Shown here: positions 63,413-64,000 of the stretch, in pieces | Position numbering within the stretch: the stretch's first letter is position 1 | Layout of the letters: each line of letters begins with the position of its first letter | Assembly (NCBI RefSeq): GCF_000571935.1 | Contig: NZ_ATAX01000035.1 | Coordinates: 1-64,000, forward strand | Length of the DNA: 64,000 bases | Reading direction: 5' to 3' | DNA from: Ruminococcus flavefaciens 007c | GTDB taxonomy: Bacteria; Bacillota; Clostridia; Oscillospirales; Ruminococcaceae | Translations under genes and position numbers: made by a program | The notes under the pieces: model-generated | The model's input: only the letters and a program-made list of their open reading frames with translations | Told to the model about the DNA's origin: nothing | Database searches by the model: none

Positions 63413-64000
63413 ATGGAATTTTTCAAGAATTTAAAGAAGATAGTGGCAGTAGCCGCTGCAACTACAATGCTCGTACTTACAGGCTGCGGCAAGGAATCAG
63501 GCAACAGCAACCCGGGCACAACAACACCTGCTGCTTCACAGTCGGGCAATACCATCGTTGTAACGCTTTACCCCGAGCACGCACCTCTTACAGTTGCTAA
63601 TTTTGAGAAGCTGGTAAATCAGGGCTTCTATAACGGCCTTACCTTCCACCGTGTAGTTGACGGATTCATGGCACAGGGCGGAGATCCCCTCGGCACAGGC
63701 ATGGGCGGCAGCGACGAGACGATCAAGGGCGAATTCTCACAGAACGGCGTTGATAATCCCCTTTCACACCAGCGCGGCGTTATATCAATGGCCCGCAGTA
63801 TGGATCCCGACAGTGCTTCCAGCCAGTTCTTTATCTGCTATGCAGACTGCTCGTTCCTTGACGGACAGTACGCTGCATTCGGCAACGTTACCGAGGGTAT
63901 GGAGGTAGTTGACGACTTCCTTCAGGTTCCACGTTCAATGGGCGGCGACGGAGCTGTTTCTGCACCTAATTCACCCATAAAGATGGAAAAGGTAGAGATG
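63413..64000 (+). CDS. Cyclophilin-type peptidyl-prolyl isomerase lipoprotein, 3' end cut
   Basis: At least 196 residues, open at the right edge. Lipoprotein signal with LTGC (about residue 24), Ser/Thr linker, then cyclophilin: YNGLTFHRVVDGFMAQGGDPLGTG, ISMARSMDPDSASSQFFICY and FGNVTEGMEVVDDF. The catalytic Arg and the FFI segment are kept. Extracytoplasmic folding helper. AGGAGG lies 7 bases before the ATG. Only the final residues are missing. Confidence 0.92.
   Translation, partial: MEFFKNLKKIVAVAAATTMLVLTGCGKESGNSNPGTTTPAASQSGNTIVVTLYPEHAPLTVANFEKLVNQGFYNGLTFHRVVDGFMAQGGDPLGTGMGGSDETIKGEFSQNGVDNPLSHQRGVISMARSMDPDSASSQFFICYADCSFLDGQYAAFGNVTEGMEVVDDFLQVPRSMGGDGAVSAPNSPIKMEKVEM

Overview
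The window looks like chromosomal DNA of an anaerobic, gut-type Firmicute of the class Clostridia, most likely a Ruminococcus-like member of the Oscillospiraceae. Grounds: consensus sigma-A promoters (TTGACA, 17 bp, TATAAT) and AGGAGG ribosome binding sites; a secreted M6 protease with a dockerin-like module and a threonine linker, as in cellulosomal ruminococci; a CotH-kinase lipoprotein; sporulation genes yqfC, yqfD and a ylbJ-like gene; an 8-Fe ferredoxin; RNase Y; a CIRCE-controlled groESL; and a polyamine cluster typical of gut Clostridia. I see no rRNA, tRNA, prophage, transposase or CRISPR array. The assignment is inference from gene content, not a database match.

Layout. 1-5.9 kb, mostly minus strand: the 5' part of a repeat-tailed unknown protein, degV-trmL, ruvX, and pyrK-pyrD behind a strong promoter. 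5.8-7.4 kb: a small operon (DUF1836 regulator and two small proteins) with a palindrome inside its promoter, then about 400 bp of striking stem-loops. 7.4-10.1 kb minus: an APH-type kinase and a UPF0210/ACT pair. 10.2-15.2 kb plus: HIT protein, histidinol phosphatase, a lipoprotein, then coupled Lrp regulator, aminotransferase and ispE. 15.3-17.6 kb: a SUKH protein, two small secreted peptides sharing a near-identical leader, and a YegP-like protein. 17.8-26 kb: rny behind a perfect consensus promoter and long leader, the dockerin protease, an O-antigen-ligase-like membrane protein, ferredoxin, DUF1540 and a large acidic surface protein.

26-34.9 kb: coaBC with a D-lactate dehydrogenase, a cysteine hydrolase, CotH lipoprotein, an orphan amino acid binding protein, and yqfC-yqfD facing ylbJ. 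35-38.7 kb: groES-groEL split by a palindromic repeat, then an ABC-F protein with a degenerate second site. 38.8-45.3 kb: a lipoprotein, a coupled GH25-manA-glk operon, a membrane protein, a zinc-phospholipase-C-like protein and gap. 45.6-52.2 kb: CYTH, phoH, ybeY, era, recO, mutS2, a conserved housekeeping run. 52.2-54.1 kb: a sugar-binding-domain/GGDEF fusion.

54.2-64 kb is the most interesting part. A polyamine cluster (speD, Orn/Lys/Arg decarboxylase, speE, speB, carboxyspermidine dehydrogenase) is interleaved with four DUF3592 membrane proteins and a GNAT acetyltransferase. It is preceded by a promoter, a closed four-hairpin RNA domain and an intrinsic terminator directly in front of the speD ribosome binding site, the architecture of an attenuating riboswitch. 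The genes give decarboxylated SAM, agmatine or cadaverine/putrescine, and spermidine by SpeE, plus a second, carboxyspermidine branch whose decarboxylase is not in the window. The candidate leader RNA (54,268-54,420) and the G-loop hairpin RNA (7,099-7,275) are the two best candidates for something undescribed.
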